DNA of 55,376 nucleotides. Source: Candidatus Iainarchaeum sp. GTDB lineage: Archaea; Iainarchaeota; Iainarchaeia; JAGGVJ01. Below the pieces are notes generated by a model. It saw nothing but the letters and a program-made list of their open reading frames with translations. It ran no database searches and was not told where the DNA came from. Where the stretch lies: the NCBI GenBank assembly GCA_021158055.1, contig JAGGVJ010000045.1:1-55376 (forward strand). The letters run 5' to 3'. A program made the position numbers and the translations under genes. Shown here piece by piece: positions 17,911 through 27,050 of the stretch (its first letter is position 1; every line of letters starts with the position of its first letter).

Positions 17911-17951
17911 AAACGGCCATAAATAATTAACTGCAAAAACCAATTAATTAC

Positions 17952-19145
17952 ATGGTCTTTGAAATCATAATCGCTGCTTTTCTCGGCGTTGCCTTTGGAG
18001 TGATTACCGGCCTCGTGCCGGGACTTCACGTGAACGCGGTCGCGCCAATCGCCGCTTCACTAAATGTTTTCTCGCCGATAGGACTTGCCGTCTTCATCGT
18101 CTGCGTTGCGATAACACACAGCTTCGTGGACTTTATTCCCTCAATCTTTCTCGGGGCGCCAAACGAGGACACTGCCCTGTCCATTCTCCCCGGACACGCG
18201 CTTTACCTTCAGGGCCGCGGGTTTGAGGCAGTGAAAATCACAGTAATCGGCGGGCTTTCAGCGCTTTTTGTAAGCATTCTCCTGGTGCCTGTGTTTTACC
18301 TTGCGCTTCAAAACTACTCGGCACTTGAAACAGCAATGCCCTTTATCCTTCTCGGAGTCGCGTTCTACCCGGTCCTGACTGAAAAAGGCAAAAACAAAAT
18401 AAACACTGCTTTAGTGATCGGGCTTGCGGGCGCGCTCGGAATAATCACACTCAAAACCAACCTAAACTCCGCACCGCTTATCTTTTGTGCGCTAAGCGGG
18501 TTTTTCGGGGTCAGCACCCTGCTCACAGCAGTGCAAAAACAAGCGGTTTCAAAACCGCAGACACTCAAATATGAAAAAATACCTGCGACTTCAGTTGCGC
18601 AACTCTCGTTCGCAGGAGTGGTAAGCGGAGCGCTCACCGCAGCCCTTCCCGGGGTCGGGGCGTCACAGGCAGCAGTCATCTCAAAAACCGCGCTTTCAAA
18701 AATAAGCCAAAAAGACTTTCTTTTCATGCTCGGCGCAATAAACACCTCAAACGCAATATTTTGCTTTGCAGCCCTGTGGTTCATGAACCGCGCGAGAAGC
18801 GGTGCCGCACTCCAGATAAAAAACATCCTTGAAACAAACTTTTCAAACCTGCTTATTGTCGGCTCTGCCGTGCTGTTCGCGTGCGGGACAGCTGCCCTGC
18901 TCACACTCGCAATCGCCAGAAAAGCGTCGCTTTCAAGAACCAGTAAAAACGACGTGAGAAAAATTTACATCGCAGTAGTCGGTTTCCTGACTGTTTCCTC
19001 TGTTGCGGTCGGGGGGCTGACAGGGCTCATCGTACTTTTCACGGCGACAGGAACAGGATTGTTCTGCCAGTCAACAGGAATCAAAAGAATGTATTGCATG
19101 AGTTACTTATTAATACCAACTGCACTTTACTTTCTAGGGATTTAG
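17952..19145 (+). CDS. TctA-like membrane protein (tripartite tricarboxylate transporter permease family)
   Basis: A 397-residue membrane protein with about ten hydrophobic segments. GVITGLVPGLHVNAVAP and the internally similar GALTAALPGVGASQAAVIS are the paired G-x-x-P-G-x repeat motifs of the TctA family. Archaeal versions of this length usually occur without the TctB and TctC partners; no binding protein is seen here, so the substrate is unknown. It probably starts its own transcript and is followed 33 bases later by the JAMM gene. Confidence 0.8.
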   Translation: MVFEIIIAAFLGVAFGVITGLVPGLHVNAVAPIAASLNVFSPIGLAVFIVCVAITHSFVDFIPSIFLGAPNEDTALSILPGHALYLQGRGFEAVKITVIGGLSALFVSILLVPVFYLALQNYSALETAMPFILLGVAFYPVLTEKGKNKINTALVIGLAGALGIITLKTNLNSAPLIFCALSGFFGVSTLLTAVQKQAVSKPQTLKYEKIPATSVAQLSFAGVVSGALTAALPGVGASQAAVISKTALSKISQKDFLFMLGAINTSNAIFCFAALWFMNRARSGAALQIKNILETNFSNLLIVGSAVLFACGTAALLTLAIARKASLSRTSKNDVRKIYIAVVGFLTVSSVAVGGLTGLIVLFTATGTGLFCQSTGIKRMYCMSYLLIPTALYFLGI

Positions 19146-19178
19146 ACACAAGACACACCCACACATCCGGAGATTCAG

Positions 19179-19544
19179 ATGCACTACAAAATAAACAACG
19201 ACGCGCTTGAAGTGATACTCGAGGCATCAAGAAACGTTTACCCGAATGAATTCATCGGGCTGCTCGGGGGAAACAAAACAACCATAACAGAAATAATCCT
19301 GCTTCCCGCAAGCGTTTACGGAAACGGGTTCTCTTCCTTTTCACCTTTCATGGCGCCGCTTTCACTCAATCACATGGGGACGGTCCACTCTCATCCAAGC
19401 GGTTTTTCACCCTCAAGACAAGACCTGACAGTTTTTTCAAAACAAGGAAAAGTCCACATAATCGCAAAACCGCCATATGAATCAATCAACGACCTGAGGG
19501 CATTTGACTCAAACGGAAAACAAGTGGAAATTTCAGTGAAATAA
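19179..19544 (+). CDS. JAMM/MPN metalloprotease-like protein
   Basis: A 121-residue Mov34/MPN/PAD-1 domain protein. The zinc-binding JAMM motif is complete: an upstream glutamate in YPNEFIGLLGG, then HSHPSGFSPSRQD (H-x-H-P-x6-S-x2-D). Archaeal relatives include isopeptidases that remove ubiquitin-like modifiers and uncharacterised stand-alone forms. No ubiquitin-like protein is encoded nearby. The intact motif supports metal-dependent hydrolase activity; the substrate is unknown. Confidence 0.82.
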   Translation: MHYKINNDALEVILEASRNVYPNEFIGLLGGNKTTITEIILLPASVYGNGFSSFSPFMAPLSLNHMGTVHSHPSGFSPSRQDLTVFSKQGKVHIIAKPPYESINDLRAFDSNGKQVEISVK

Positions 19545-19591
19545 ACCATTGAATTTAATAAACAAAAATAATTAATGCTAAGGGGAAAGCA

Positions 19592-21148
19592 ATGCACAAA
19601 AAAACAAAACAAGAACCGCGTCCGGTGGCACTCATAATCATGGACGGATGGGGCTACTCAAGAAACATAAAATCAAACGCGGTACGCATTGCAAAAACAC
19701 CCAACTTTGATCATTTCTGGAAAAACTACCCGCACACATTGCTTGACGCCTCCGGAACAGCAGTGGGGCTGCCAAAAAACCAGATAGGCGGATCTGAAGT
19801 AGGGCACATGCACATCGGCGCGGGAAGAAAAATAAAGCAGGAACTCTGCACAATAAATGATTCAATAAAAGACAAATCTTTTTTCAAAAACAAAGCACTT
19901 ATTTCAGCGATTGAAAACGCAAAAAAACACAACTCAAAACTTCACTTGATGGGGCTCCTGTCAGACGGGGGAGTGCACAGCGACATAACCCACTTGTATG
20001 CATTGCTTAAGCTTGCAAGACAGCACAACTTCAAAAACGTTTTTATCCATGCTTTCCTTGACGGGCGCGACACACTGCCGAAAAGCGCCCTGGGTTTTGT
20101 AAAAAAGACACAGGAAAAAATCAATCAGACCGGAATCGGGCAAATTGCAAGCGTCAGCGGCAGATATTATGCAATGGACCGTGACAAACGATGGGACAGG
20201 ACAAAAAAAGCCTTTGATGCATTGGTTCTCGGCTCGGGAAAAACAGCAAAAGACCCGGTTGAGGCAATGAAAAAAGCATACTTCCGGGGAGAGACAGACG
20301 AATTTGTGCTGCCGACAGTTGTAAGTGAAAACAAAAAACCGACAGGGCTCATAGAAACCAATGACTCGGTTGTATTTTTTAACTTCAGGGCAGACCGCGC
20401 AAGGCAACTGACCCGCGCGTTTACTGATTCTGATTTCAGTGAATTTGAAATCCCAAAAAACAAGCGGCCAAAAGTATTTTTCACGTGTTTTGAACAATAC
20501 TTTGATGAATTTTCCGGGCCTGTCGCGTTTGAAAAAACCCCCGTGCCAAACACGCTTGCGGAAACCCTGAGCAAAAACAATGTTAAACAATTCCACGTTG
20601 CTGAAACAGAAAAATACGCCCACGTGACATTTTTTTTCAACGGCGGCCGTGAACAGCCCTTTGAAGGCGAAGACAGGAAAATAGTGCACTCGCCAAAAGT
20701 CGCCACCTACGACCTGAAACCTGAAATGAGTGCAAAAGGTGTGACAGATGCATTTTTGAATGCTTTAAAAAGTGGAAAATACGGGTTCTTGATTGCCAAC
20801 TTTGCAAACCCAGACATGGTAGGGCACACCGGAATAATGAAAGCAACAGTGAAAGCAGTTGAAACAGTTGACTTTTGCGTGGGAAAAATAATAAAAGCAG
20901 TAACTGAATCCAAAGGAATTGTCATTCTTACTGCAGACCACGGAAACGCAGAAAAGATGCTTGACCAAAAAACAAACGCAGTACTGACCGCACACAGCAT
21001 GAACCCCGTGCCCTGCATCATAATCGGGGCAGGAAAAATAAAACTGAAAAAAGGAAAACACGGCCTTGAAAACATTGCGCCGACCATCCTTGAACTCATG
21101 AAAATTGACAAGCCAAAAGAAATGACTTCAAAAAGTCTTATCTCATAA
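19592..21148 (+). CDS. gpmI: 2,3-bisphosphoglycerate-independent phosphoglycerate mutase
   Basis: A glycolytic/gluconeogenic enzyme interconverting 3- and 2-phosphoglycerate. Alkaline-phosphatase-superfamily motifs are MDGWGYS at the N-terminus, the nucleophile serine in GGSEVGHMHIGAGR, DGRDTLPKSA and TADHGNAEKM near the C-terminus. The 518 residues match the bacterial GpmI form with an inserted transferase domain, longer than the archaeal ApgM type of about 400. This bacterial character suggests old transfer. AAGGGGAAAG precedes the ATG. Confidence 0.94.
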   Translation: MHKKTKQEPRPVALIIMDGWGYSRNIKSNAVRIAKTPNFDHFWKNYPHTLLDASGTAVGLPKNQIGGSEVGHMHIGAGRKIKQELCTINDSIKDKSFFKNKALISAIENAKKHNSKLHLMGLLSDGGVHSDITHLYALLKLARQHNFKNVFIHAFLDGRDTLPKSALGFVKKTQEKINQTGIGQIASVSGRYYAMDRDKRWDRTKKAFDALVLGSGKTAKDPVEAMKKAYFRGETDEFVLPTVVSENKKPTGLIETNDSVVFFNFRADRARQLTRAFTDSDFSEFEIPKNKRPKVFFTCFEQYFDEFSGPVAFEKTPVPNTLAETLSKNNVKQFHVAETEKYAHVTFFFNGGREQPFEGEDRKIVHSPKVATYDLKPEMSAKGVTDAFLNALKSGKYGFLIANFANPDMVGHTGIMKATVKAVETVDFCVGKIIKAVTESKGIVILTADHGNAEKMLDQKTNAVLTAHSMNPVPCIIIGAGKIKLKKGKHGLENIAPTILELMKIDKPKEMTSKSLIS

Positions 21149-21229
21149 CCGTTGCATTTCAAACAATTTACCTCAACCGCCACAAAATCTTCACAAAAGT
21201 ATTTATGTAATCAAACAGTAATTTTTGAT

Positions 21230-21835
21230 ATGAGCATTACGTTCAAAAAAGGATTTATTACATTTGATTTCATCCTGGCGTCGCTTGTGTGTCTTGCACT
21301 GCTTTCAAGCATGATCCAGTACGCAAAAGGGCTTGAAGACACCTCAGACATCCACTTGTTCCGGGCGACCACAAAAGCATACGCCGAACACACTGCCCAC
21401 CTGATAAACACTGCTGTTGCAGACCAGATAGGGCAAGTTGACACAGACACAACCCCTTTGACAAGGTGGTTTGTACTGGGCGACCGCCTTCCGTTTCCTG
21501 TTGCCGCAGACTATAACCTGCACTCCTGCTTTGTATGGATGGAAGACTCAGGGTCAGGTTCAAAAGACACCCTGGTTGTCAAAACAATGGTAAAACCCAA
21601 AGACGCTGTTTTAAACGAACATCCCGACCCATCCAACACTTTCAAATACCCTGACATGGCAGACAACATCAGTTCATATACCGTCACAGTAAAAACACCG
21701 GTCACTTCCCTTGCAACGCTTTACAACGCAAAAATTGAAGGCGGAGCTGAATGTGAAAGCTCAGAAAACCCTGCTGAAGAAAACAACTGGTGCTTTTGCA
21801 ACGCGCTGAAAATAAAGTCGGTGGCAACAGTATGA
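21230..21835 (+). CDS. Minor pilin-like secreted/membrane protein (cluster 1, gene 1)
   Basis: The N-terminus MSITFKKGFITFDFILASL resembles a prepilin signal (basic KKG, then a hydrophobic helix) without the usual Gln/Glu. The external domain of about 170 residues ends with a small Cys-rich stretch (ECESSENPAEENNWCFC). I chose the ATG at 21230 because the hydrophobic helix follows directly. It is first of four overlapping genes, all with one N-terminal helix. The set resembles the minor pilins/pseudopilins that prime pilus assembly, but family membership cannot be confirmed by eye. Confidence 0.7.
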   Translation: MSITFKKGFITFDFILASLVCLALLSSMIQYAKGLEDTSDIHLFRATTKAYAEHTAHLINTAVADQIGQVDTDTTPLTRWFVLGDRLPFPVAADYNLHSCFVWMEDSGSGSKDTLVVKTMVKPKDAVLNEHPDPSNTFKYPDMADNISSYTVTVKTPVTSLATLYNAKIEGGAECESSENPAEENNWCFCNALKIKSVATV

Positions 21836-22287
21836 AACGCGGACAACTGTTTTCAATCGATTTAGTCATTGCTTTTTTCATGATGATCGTCGGAATCTCA
21901 TTCATTCTGGTTTACTACGAAGACATCGCATACAGCATTGACCACGACCTTGAAATGCAAAAAATGCAGAGGATTGCAGACGACGCCGCTCATCTGCTGA
22001 TGAACCACCCCATGTTTTTGGATGACTTTGACGCAGGCGCAATGGGCGACAATGAAAAAATCGGCGGCATAAACTACAAAAATGATGCTATAATCAGCAC
22101 TTTCAAATCACAGGGCTCTGTTGATTTAAGCGCCGTTCCGGGAAACAAGCACAATCTCGGCGCGTATGGATATACACTTGATGTGAACCCCGGTGTTCCG
22201 CCTGGCCTGTGTGCCGGCAGCTCAAACATTGCAAAATCACAAAGGATTCAAAAAGACGGAACCCTTTTGGAGGTTTACGTATGCTGA
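21832..22287 (+). CDS. Minor pilin-like protein (cluster 1, gene 2)
   Basis: MKRGQLFSIDLVIAFFMMI is a class III-like signal with aspartate just past the glutamate position, then one helix and an external domain rich in Asp and His (DDAAHLLMNHPMF). The start overlaps the upstream stop (ATGA), showing translational coupling. The layout resembles the KRGQ protein of the reverse cluster at 42993-43730. Confidence 0.72.
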   Translation: MKRGQLFSIDLVIAFFMMIVGISFILVYYEDIAYSIDHDLEMQKMQRIADDAAHLLMNHPMFLDDFDAGAMGDNEKIGGINYKNDAIISTFKSQGSVDLSAVPGNKHNLGAYGYTLDVNPGVPPGLCAGSSNIAKSQRIQKDGTLLEVYVC

Positions 22288-22688
22288 AACAAAGAGGGAT
22301 TTTTTTCAGCACAGATGCGTTTTTCGGGTTGATCATTGTATTCATGGGAATCGCAATGATTACCTCTCTATATGTCCTGCCGCACGGAAACGATGATTTA
22401 GTTACAATGGAGCGGCTTGCAAGAGATTCCGCTATATCGCAGACAAACGTCGATTCAGACACTGTATTTAAAAGCGAAACAGCTGCAGACCCGCACACCA
22501 GCATAAAAGTTAACCGCTACACCTGTTTTGGAGAACTTGACTTTAGCGGATGCGCCGTTACCGGTTCACTTTGCGGCACTGCCGAATATTCAATGCCTAA
22601 AGTATGCCAGCTCAACAAAGAATATGACCCAAACGATTACTCCACCCTTGACACGCACGACTCAAACGTGGAGGTGCACTTGCCTTGA
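22281..22688 (+). CDS. Minor pilin-like protein (cluster 1, gene 3)
   Basis: MLKQRGIFFSTDAFFGLIIV has a basic lead, RG, an acidic residue near position 6 of the mature form and one helix. The external domain has several cysteines (RYTCFGELDFSGCAV, SLCGTAEYSMPKVC), likely disulfide-bonded. TTGGAGG about 9 bases upstream decides the ATG at 22281, which overlaps the previous gene by 7 bases. Confidence 0.7.
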   Translation: MLKQRGIFFSTDAFFGLIIVFMGIAMITSLYVLPHGNDDLVTMERLARDSAISQTNVDSDTVFKSETAADPHTSIKVNRYTCFGELDFSGCAVTGSLCGTAEYSMPKVCQLNKEYDPNDYSTLDTHDSNVEVHLP

Positions 22689-23647
22689 TCAGCATCAACA
22701 GCAAAAAACGCGGGTTTGTAATGATTGCAATACTTTCCGTAATGGTTTTCGCGGTCTTTTTGCAGGTAATTCAGGTTTCAAAAAACGAGGCAAACTACCA
22801 GGCTTCAAACCAATCCACAATACTGATGGACAAAGTGCATTACGCAGCAGTGGATGCAATAGAAGGCAGCTGCTACAAAACGCTTGCCTGGAAAGAACTC
22901 CAAAGCCTCATAAACAAAAGCACAAATGATGATTCAAACACTGTCGACGTATTGATCAAAAGGTACAACCCGCCCGGAAGCGGGACATACATCCACAGCT
23001 GGCCGGGCGACGGATACGACTCCGTTTCTAATTCAACATCCGACGTCAGCATTCCGGCGCGATGCGGGAACAACGAATGCGACTACAACTGCAAGATAAA
23101 CGTCGTGTGGAAAGATGGCGCAAATGTTAAATTTACATGCGGAGAACTGCGAAGAAACAGCTGTGAAATCACCAACTGCACTGTTGCTGCCTGCACTGCC
23201 GCCATTGGCGGGTGCGGGGGTTACAGTGAGGAAAAGACAATAGTACGGGAATACCTTGAAAACGGAACCCTTGACAACACAGAAGACGCATACAACCCTT
23301 CTTTTTACTGCCCGGACGACTGCGAAGCAGCATGCTTGAAGACCTGCTGGGAAAACGATGACAACGGCGATGCAGCTGCATTGGGAATTATAGAATGCAG
23401 CACCATTGATAGTGATTATGCCACTCAAGATGCAGCATATCAATCTGACAAATGCGACTCGCCCATAGCAGGCACTGCAGCAGGAACATGGAAAGCAACC
23501 CCGGGGGGTGCAGAAATAATCTTGGAAGTGAGCGCGCACGCATACAAGCCACCAATACAATCATTAATCAACGAAGACTACAACAACATAATGCAAAGAG
23601 ACGAAATAATCTGCCCTCCGCCGCACATAAACGCGGACGCGTCCTGA
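22685..23647 (+). CDS. Cys-rich minor pilin-like protein (cluster 1, gene 4)
   Basis: A 320-residue protein starting with TTG at 22685, 4 bases inside the upstream gene, with GGAGGTG upstream. One N-terminal helix follows KKRG. The external domain contains many cysteines in short-range patterns (CGNNECDYNCK, CEITNCTVAACTAAIGGCGG, YCPDDCEAACLKTC), suggesting a disulfide-rich or metal-binding tip protein. Being the largest and last gene of the set, a pilus-tip role is plausible but inferred. Confidence 0.68.
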   Translation: MISINSKKRGFVMIAILSVMVFAVFLQVIQVSKNEANYQASNQSTILMDKVHYAAVDAIEGSCYKTLAWKELQSLINKSTNDDSNTVDVLIKRYNPPGSGTYIHSWPGDGYDSVSNSTSDVSIPARCGNNECDYNCKINVVWKDGANVKFTCGELRRNSCEITNCTVAACTAAIGGCGGYSEEKTIVREYLENGTLDNTEDAYNPSFYCPDDCEAACLKTCWENDDNGDAAALGIIECSTIDSDYATQDAAYQSDKCDSPIAGTAAGTWKATPGGAEIILEVSAHAYKPPIQSLINEDYNNIMQRDEIICPPPHINADAS

Positions 23648-23664
23648 GTTCAAATCAGATAAAT

Positions 23665-25077
23665 TCATCTGAAAAGAATTGACTTCAAAAACTCTTCAGT
23701 AAACCTGCTTCCGTGAGTCTCGCGCGAAAAACCGTTTTTTCTCGCAACCGCCCTGACCGCATCCTGCGAACCGGAACCGTACTGCATGGATTTCTTTGGC
23801 TTGACTGCAATTTCTTTCGGCACCCCAAGCTCAAGAGCCATCTTGCGTACAGGGTGCTTTCTCAGATTGTCATCAACCGACAGAATTTTTTCACAACAAG
23901 GAATCCCAAGGGCCGCGGGAACAAAATACCTATCAAGGAAAGGCAAACGCACGTCAAGTTCAAAATCGGAAAAAACACTGTAATCGCGGACCAGGTTTCT
24001 TGACTGCATGTCACCAAGCTTTTGAACCACCTTTCTTTCAACACCTTCAAAACCACTGCCTGAAAGCGTTTCAACAAAGGAATGGTAACTGCAGAAAAGC
24101 TCGTCAGAACCCTGCCCGGACAACACAACATTTAAACCGCTTTGTTTAATCTGGCTTGCCGCAACAAACTCTGTCACTGCGAGAGCTGCATGCATGGGGT
24201 GAGAGGTGCCAATCAAGGGAACAACTTTCCAAAGCACATCTTCAACCTCATCAAGGCCGACTTCAACCACAGTCAATGGTAATCCAAGGGCGTTTGCGGA
24301 TTTTTTTGCTTCCACAACATCTTTTGAACCTGAAAGCCCTGCAACAAAAAGAGAAACACCACAGTAATCTGAAGCAGATTTCGCAACAGTTGAAGAATCA
24401 ACCCCCCCGGAAAAAAGCACTGCTGCTTCCTTTACACCTTTGAGCCTTTTTTGCACCGCAATCTCAAAAATTTCTTTCAATTCAGTTACAGTCGGGTGAA
24501 ACAATTCCTTTTTTTCTTTTTTAATATCCAAAACATCAAAAGCATCGCAAAAAGAATTTTTACCTGAAGCGTGAACAAGCGACCGGCCGCGGCAAAGAAT
24601 CTGGGGATCTGCTGTTTGAAGGCCTGCTGTCTGAAGGCCTGCCGAACTGCCAAAAACAGTTTTCGGGGTTCCGACTTCGGTTCTAAGTTCAGTTCCGGCT
24701 TTGCTCTCAAGGTACCAGACAGGTCTTGAGCCAAGAAAATCGGAAAAACACACAATGGTTTCACCCAAACCCGCAACGCATGAAAACTCGCCGTCAATCA
24801 ACCTGCCTGCTTCAAAGACAGCCTTGTCAACAGAGCCAGATTTTTTAAGTTTCTTCAAAAGCAACTCAAGAACAGACAAAGCCTGCTTATCCTGAACTTC
24901 ACGGGGTTTGCTTTCAAGACTGCTTTTTAGTGAATAGATATTTCCGGAAATAACACACCAGTTGTCATCCGCATCAGAAAAAGAACTCACACCCCCTGCA
25001 TTGCCGTGCAAAAAGCCATGCTTTTGTTCTTCAAAAGAAATTTTCACAACAACACCCCCAAACCCTGCTTTTATCAC
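23665..25077 (-). CDS. Asparagine synthase-like ATP pyrophosphatase
   Basis: The 470 residues contain an asparagine-synthase domain: PP-loop LFSGGVDSSTVAKS, SGQGSDELF, DVRLPFLDRYFVPAA and RKHPVRKMALELGVPKEIAVKPKKSMQYGS. The first 200 residues resemble a class II glutaminase fold but have no N-terminal nucleophile cysteine, so ammonia would have to be free or supplied by a partner. Whether the product is asparagine or another amidated/adenylated compound is unknown. The start is a GTG overlapping the ABCE1 stop by 4 bases, so the two genes are coupled. A small internal duplication (AGLQTAGLQTA) lies near residue 150. Confidence 0.82.
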   Translation of the reverse strand: MIKAGFGGVVVKISFEEQKHGFLHGNAGGVSSFSDADDNWCVISGNIYSLKSSLESKPREVQDKQALSVLELLLKKLKKSGSVDKAVFEAGRLIDGEFSCVAGLGETIVCFSDFLGSRPVWYLESKAGTELRTEVGTPKTVFGSSAGLQTAGLQTADPQILCRGRSLVHASGKNSFCDAFDVLDIKKEKKELFHPTVTELKEIFEIAVQKRLKGVKEAAVLFSGGVDSSTVAKSASDYCGVSLFVAGLSGSKDVVEAKKSANALGLPLTVVEVGLDEVEDVLWKVVPLIGTSHPMHAALAVTEFVAASQIKQSGLNVVLSGQGSDELFCSYHSFVETLSGSGFEGVERKVVQKLGDMQSRNLVRDYSVFSDFELDVRLPFLDRYFVPAALGIPCCEKILSVDDNLRKHPVRKMALELGVPKEIAVKPKKSMQYGSGSQDAVRAVARKNGFSRETHGSRFTEEFLKSILFR

Positions 25078-26831
25078 TTGTAGTAATACTCACCGGAACT
25101 CTTCTGGCCTGAATCAAGCTGGGAACCCGGCTTGTTTGCCCTCGGCCTTCCGGTTTGCTGGTCTCTTCTGAAAGTCACACTCATTTCCTTTAAAAAACTA
25201 TTCATTCCGGTCCGCATGTCAGTTATTTTCGAAGCAAACCCTTGTTTTGAGGATTCGCCTGAAAAATTCAGCAACCTGTCTGAAATAAAATCAATGACAA
25301 GAATATCGTGATCCACAACCAACGTGGTACTCCCGCGCTTTTCAGTTACGCGCCTTATGACTCCTGCAACTTCAAGCCTCTGGTCAATATCAAAAAACGC
25401 GGAGGGCTCGTCAAGCAGGTAAAGATCTGCCTTTTTTGCCATCGCAACAGAAACCGCAACCCTTTGAAGCTGGCCGCCGGAAAGGTCATTCATTTTCACA
25501 TCCATCAGCACATCAAGATTCATCTGGTTTTTAATCTCCGACTCAAACACATCCTTTTCAAAATCCCCCTGGCAGGCTATAAAATCACGGACCGTTCCGT
25601 CAAAATCACTTTTCAGGTACTGCGGCTTGTAAGAAATTTTAAGATCGCTTTTGAACTCTGTGTTGTCAGGGGCAATTTCCCCAGCAAGCATTTTAACAAA
25701 CGTTGACTTTCCGGTGGCGTTCGGCCCGAGAATCCCAACCACTTCACCGCGCCTTACAGAACCGGATTCAACTTTCAGCGAAAAACCACCGAGTTTTTTT
25801 TCAAGAGCAGGGTAATCAAGAAGATTTGCTCCCGCCCACTCTGAAGGCGGGGCACGGACCTCAAACTTTACCGCGCGCTCGCGAACCCTTGTGTTTTCGT
25901 CCCTGAGAAAACCCAAAAGGTACTCGTTTATTCCAAGACGCACTGACTTCTCTGCTGAAACCACTCCAAATGCGCCTTCTTTTCCAAAAAAAACCCGCAC
26001 AAAATCCGACAGGTAATCAAGGATCGCAAGGTCGTGTTCAATCAGCACAACCGACTTCCCGTTTTCGGTAAGCATTCGCAAAACCCTTGCGATTTTAAGC
26101 CTTTGGCTGACATCAAGGTAACTTGTGGGCTCGTCAAAAAAATAGATATCCGCTTCCTTCAAAGCAGCCGCAACAATTGCAACCCTCTGCAGTTCCCCCC
26201 CGCTGAGGTTTGAAAGATTCTTATCAAGCACGCCGGTTATTTCAAGCTCTCCCGCAAGCTTGCTTTCAACCGCTTTTCCGTCAACTTTTTCAAGAAGCTG
26301 CCTTGCTGTCCCGTCAAAAAACTTCGGGATCAACTCCACGTTCTGCGGCTTGAACGAAACAATCACTTTTTTGTCCCTTAGTTTTTCAAAATAACTCTGA
26401 AACTCAGTTCCGCGAAACGACTCTGTTACCTCGTCAAGTGTTTTTTCAGATTCAAAATCACCCATATTCGGAATCAGGTCGCCTGCAAGAATCCTCATTG
26501 CAGTGGTTTTTCCAATGCCGTTTGCCCCGATAAAACCAAGGACAGAGCCCTGCCTCGGAAAAGGCAAACCAAACAGCCTGAACGAATTCGCTCCGAACTG
26601 GTGAATGGGTTTTCCTGTTTCTTCAGGCAGGTTCACGATAGTTATCGCGCCAAAAGGACACTTGTTCACGCAAATCCCACACCCTGTGCACAAATCCTCT
26701 GAAATAAACGGGAAATTTCCCTTCTCGATGATTGTCTCCTCACCCATCCTGACTCCCGGGCAAAACTTTATGCACACAAAACCGCATTTTTTGGGCTTGC
26801 ATTTCTTCCTGTCCAAAACCGCAATTCTCAT
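25074..26831 (-). CDS. rli1: Ribosome recycling ATPase ABCE1/Rli1
   Basis: A cytoplasmic ABC protein that splits ribosomes after termination or rescue, together with pelota or aRF1. N-terminal iron-sulfur motifs are present: CKPKKCGFVCIKFCP and CTGCGICVNKCP. Two nucleotide-binding domains follow (Walker A GANGIGKTTAM and GPNATGKSTFV; signatures NLSGGELQRVAI and DLSGGQLQRVAV; Walker B FFDEPTSYLD and LLDEPSAFFD). The C-terminus FRRDQQTGRPRANKPGS is the family end. Its 585 residues are the normal length. Pelota is encoded 2 kb away on the other strand. Confidence 0.97.
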   Translation of the reverse strand: MRIAVLDRKKCKPKKCGFVCIKFCPGVRMGEETIIEKGNFPFISEDLCTGCGICVNKCPFGAITIVNLPEETGKPIHQFGANSFRLFGLPFPRQGSVLGFIGANGIGKTTAMRILAGDLIPNMGDFESEKTLDEVTESFRGTEFQSYFEKLRDKKVIVSFKPQNVELIPKFFDGTARQLLEKVDGKAVESKLAGELEITGVLDKNLSNLSGGELQRVAIVAAALKEADIYFFDEPTSYLDVSQRLKIARVLRMLTENGKSVVLIEHDLAILDYLSDFVRVFFGKEGAFGVVSAEKSVRLGINEYLLGFLRDENTRVRERAVKFEVRAPPSEWAGANLLDYPALEKKLGGFSLKVESGSVRRGEVVGILGPNATGKSTFVKMLAGEIAPDNTEFKSDLKISYKPQYLKSDFDGTVRDFIACQGDFEKDVFESEIKNQMNLDVLMDVKMNDLSGGQLQRVAVSVAMAKKADLYLLDEPSAFFDIDQRLEVAGVIRRVTEKRGSTTLVVDHDILVIDFISDRLLNFSGESSKQGFASKITDMRTGMNSFLKEMSVTFRRDQQTGRPRANKPGSQLDSGQKSSGEYYYK

Positions 26832-26928
26832 AAAAAAACCTAAATTATCAAAAATTACAAAAAATCAACTGTAAAAAACCAGGCGTGTTTACCCGCACAT
26901 TTAAACAGTAATACATCATTACGTGAAT

Positions 26929-27050
26929 GTGAACTACCCCGCCCTTATGGATGGGGCTTCCTGATTCATAGAAAAAACTTGCTGTTTGCTTGTACAACAA
27001 ACAGTAGAGGTGTTGTCTCCAACAGGCTTGGATTCGGACAGTTCCTGCCC
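26929..27050 (-). ncRNA. Probable omega RNA scaffold overlapping tnpB 3' end
   Basis: In this family the guide RNA is made from the last part of tnpB through the right-end hairpin, and the guide is the flanking DNA after GTTCAC. Here the scaffold would end at 26929 and the guide would begin ATTCACGTAATGATG on the minus strand. The 5' limit is a guess. The call rests on position and the hairpin only. Confidence 0.4.

Noticed and set aside
23665-25077. Complete class II glutamine-dependent asparagine synthetase
   Set aside because: The mature N-terminus lacks the nucleophile cysteine, so a glutaminase reaction is not supported even though the synthase half is intact.
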